A DNA stretch of 64,000 bases from Heterobilharzia americana (taxonomy: Eukaryota > Platyhelminthes > Trematoda > Strigeidida > Schistosomatidae): positions 73,340,678-73,404,677 of the forward strand of contig OX104134.1 of the NCBI GenBank assembly GCA_944470555.2, written 5' to 3'. Within the stretch, counting starts at the first letter, position 1. Every line of letters begins with the position of its first letter. The translations under genes were made by a program, and so were the position numbers. This document shows, one piece after another, positions 62,148 to 64,000 of this stretch. The notes below the pieces were generated by a model. The model saw only the letters and a list, made by a program, of their open reading frames with translations. It was not told the origin of the DNA and did not search any database.

Positions 62148-62708
62148 GTACGTGAGATAAATGGGTAAACCAAAAGAACACACTAATCCACAGCATAACC
62201 TAGTGGTGTAAAAACAACAACACGAGGGAATAGGTAAAATAATATTTTCACAATTACCTAGTCAGCAAGGTATTCCTATCAACAAGCTATATTATAAGCT
62301 CATCGTATTATACGGTGACTCAGTGATTAAAAGATGGCGTACACACATCCAAAATAAAAGTAGGAAACGCCTAACTATGAAAAAATCATGCTAGGCACAT
62401 TACAAGGTGGATATTATAAGGATTATGCTGGTTGCTTACTGAAAGTAGTGAAGTAGTAAAACATAATTATTAAACTATTATTCTTCAACTTACCGCTAAA
62501 AACATGACGGCTTCGATCTCCAGTTCACAAACAACAGTAAAGAATACGAGAATGTTCCAAGGATGCAAAGAAGTGTTTTTAGTTTTTTTCAATTAAATAT
62601 TGATGCCGAAACGATATTTCGTATAATTTGAACGAAAACCTATGATCTCAGACAATTAGTTGGTGAGAATGATATTGATAAAACAAAAGTGGGGTTCATG
62701 TATGTTGA
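62148..62708. other. No gene recognised
   Basis: No supported feature. Confidence 0.35.
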
Positions 62709-62830
62709 GTAGAGTTGTGGCTCATTGGTTTGGGGAGTTGACTTTCAGCCAATGGGTCACGGGTTCGAACACCGCTCCACCTACCTAGATTTGGGCGGTC
62801 AGGTAGTAGGTCTCACTAGCTTTCGAACAG
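62709..62830 (+). mobile_element. tRNA-derived SINE (family 3)
   Basis: GTGGCTCATTGGTTTGGGGA then GTCACGGGTTCGAACACCGC: a tRNA-like A-box half and a good B box, with a family copy inverted at 61640-61740. Confidence 0.6.
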
Positions 62831-63007
62831 TGAGTTCGGCCGTTTGCTTACCGCACAAGTGGATTTCAATTTTTCTTTTTCATGTGTGTTAATGAATATA
62901 TATATTTATTCACAAAAGGAATGTGTACAAAGGAATTCAACAATAATTCACATATTTGAAAAGTAATTTATTACCCTTCCGTTTAGACTGCATAATACGC
63001 ATATTAG

Positions 63008-63199
63008 CATTGCTTTGGTGTGATGGTTAAATATTTCCCTTGGCATCAATTTGATAAAGATATACTGGATTGGTTATCCATTGTGGACGCATACAATGGT
63101 CGAGGTTTTGAAAAGCCATCATTAATTGCACAAGCCAGTAAGAAAGTGATGGAACATTCTTGGCAAGATGAAGATGTAGGGGATGAAGTCTTATATTGA
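63008..63199 (+). CDS. Possible 3'-terminal exon, plus strand, unrecognised
   Basis: After ACGCATATTAG the plus strand reads HCFGVMVKYFPWHQFDKDIL then DWLSIVDAYNGRGFEKPSLI, ASKKVMEHSWQDEDVGDEVL and Y, ending at TGA. It is acidic and protein-like with no transposon motif. It could be a short ORF starting at the internal ATG (63022) or a terminal exon. An antisense open frame over the same bases (63027-63290) is judged a shadow. No family is recognised. Confidence 0.33.
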   Translation, partial: HCFGVMVKYFPWHQFDKDILDWLSIVDAYNGRGFEKPSLIAQASKKVMEHSWQDEDVGDEVLY

Positions 63200-64000
63200 A
63201 GAAGTGATGAATAGGAGATTTATTTGCAAATTGTTGATTAACAATTCCGTGGGAAACATAAAAACTTATCAAACAAAAGACCAGTGACAACGCCTAAGAA
63301 CCCTATTCTTCACTAAACATGTTTAGGAACCAGAGGATTTGCAAAGAAAAAAACGAGTGCTGAATTTTCAAGTTACATGCAGAGAAGTACATGAATGTGC
63401 ATGATAAAGAGCTTGCGAGTTAGCGTCAACGAAGAACCACAGAGCCAATTAGAACACGTCTTGATAAGAAACACTGCTTAGAGCAATGGGTGGTTGGAAC
63501 AAAATTTGAAGGCGTCTCGACCAAGCAATAATACTGAAATCTGAAGTCATAGAATGGGAATCATAAGCTCTACCATAAGTTTCTCAACTAACACTAGAAA
63601 CTTGTAGATAAAATAATTGAAAATCCATTGAAGCAGTATAAAGAATTAACTCTTTGCCGTGGTTGAAAAACAAATGAAACAGTTGTCTAGTACTCTTCGT
63701 TTTTTTTCCATGGTTCTTTAAACGATTTCAATCCGTGATGAAGAATACTTTGACATCAGTAAATCTCCGAAAACCACCAGTTTGAATTACTGATTATATC
63801 ATAGATAGGTATTTATTTAGTTAACCTACTTCATTTTCTGGATACCTCGTTTTCTGCTTTGACGTAGAAAATTGAATCAATGCACTATTATGGCAGTTTT
63901 CACATAATTCCAGTCATTTATTTGTATTACAGTTTAAGCGTACACGTATTTATTAAAAAAGGTGATCAACTAAAAATAATACTAGGAAATAAAAACTTAC
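63200..64000. other. No gene recognised; window ends at a donor-like site
   Basis: No supported exon. On the minus strand the last bases read GTAAGTTTTT, a good 5' splice site consensus. An exon of a minus-strand gene, conceivably the missing first ATAD1 exon, could lie immediately outside the window. Confidence 0.3.

Noticed and set aside
61902..62183. 93-codon minus-strand hydrophobic frame
   Set aside because: It runs past a good-looking donor-like site and overlaps the plus-strand block with better composition; kept only as an alternative reading.
63027..63290. 87-codon minus-strand frame
   Set aside because: The plus strand over the same bases reads as the more protein-like block ending in DEVLY and a stop, so this is treated as a shadow.
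1..64000. Bacterial-type features such as operons, CRISPR arrays, riboswitches, rRNA
   Set aside because: The window is eukaryotic nuclear DNA with introns and retrotransposons. No regularly spaced repeats or rRNA-like segments were seen.

Overview
The window looks like nuclear DNA of a blood fluke (Schistosoma or a close relative). It is AT-rich and intron-rich, and the transposon families are the characteristic schistosome set: a CsRn1/Boudicca-type Ty3/gypsy element primed by tRNA-Trp, RTE-like LINEs, Penelope-like elements (PLEs) with a GIY-YIG domain, and SMalpha-type SINEs with a hammerhead ribozyme relic. This is inferred from gene and repeat content; no species is assigned.

The only host gene I can identify firmly is a homologue of ATAD1/Msp1, the membrane-anchored AAA ATPase that extracts mislocalised tail-anchored proteins. 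It lies on the minus strand and spans more than 30 kb. Six exons were found by eye, with matching splice phases: 47205-47321 (membrane anchor), 40222-40538 (linker and Walker A), 27261-27369 (pore loop and Walker B), 23234-23412 (sensor 1 and arginine finger), 22645-22847 (AAA lid) and 16436-16526 (C-terminal helix). The start-codon exon and the stop-codon exon were not found. The 40222-40538 exon reads with an apparent one-base frameshift near 40440. A decayed, frameshifted, stop-containing copy of the lid exon lies about 20 kb downstream at 1948-2150. A relic resembling a Cys-loop receptor ligand-binding exon is at 46492-46740.

Most of the remainder is transposon sequence, much of it inside ATAD1 introns. 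Left to right: SMalpha SINE (2.5 kb); tRNA-derived SINE (4.0 kb); a whole but coding-dead Ty3/gypsy provirus-like insertion with LTRs, primer site, polypurine tract and target duplication (4.36-9.53 kb); a LINE fragment (14.1-15.2 kb); small PLE tails and palindromes (16.6, 18.1, 24.9 kb); a near-complete but decayed LINE (19.0-21.8 kb) and a 5'-truncated LINE (26.0-27.0 kb), each with a target duplication; PLE reverse transcriptase relic (30.3-31.0 kb); SINE cluster (31.0-31.3 kb); second LINE family (24.1, 33.2, 42.1, 49.4, 54.4 kb); MITE-like inverted-repeat elements (10.1, 35.8, 45.2 kb); PLE fragments (42.9, 47.9, 53 kb); a 500-base assembly gap (55302-55801); a nearly perfect PLE palindrome with a 13-bp target duplication (56.4-57.4 kb); and a structurally intact RTE-like LINE with a 1043-codon open frame and target duplication (57.5-60.7 kb).

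The most unusual signal is the palindromic PLE 3' ends. At least three insertions of different ages share one architecture: two inverted copies of the PLE 3' end meeting head to head, one arm keeping a short unique tail and the other stopping close to the same point. The youngest (56397-57368) has a clean target duplication around the whole palindrome, so it behaves as a single insertion rather than an assembly error. The PLE 3' end also carries a stem-loop next to CGAAAC with apparent covariation, reminiscent of a hammerhead ribozyme.
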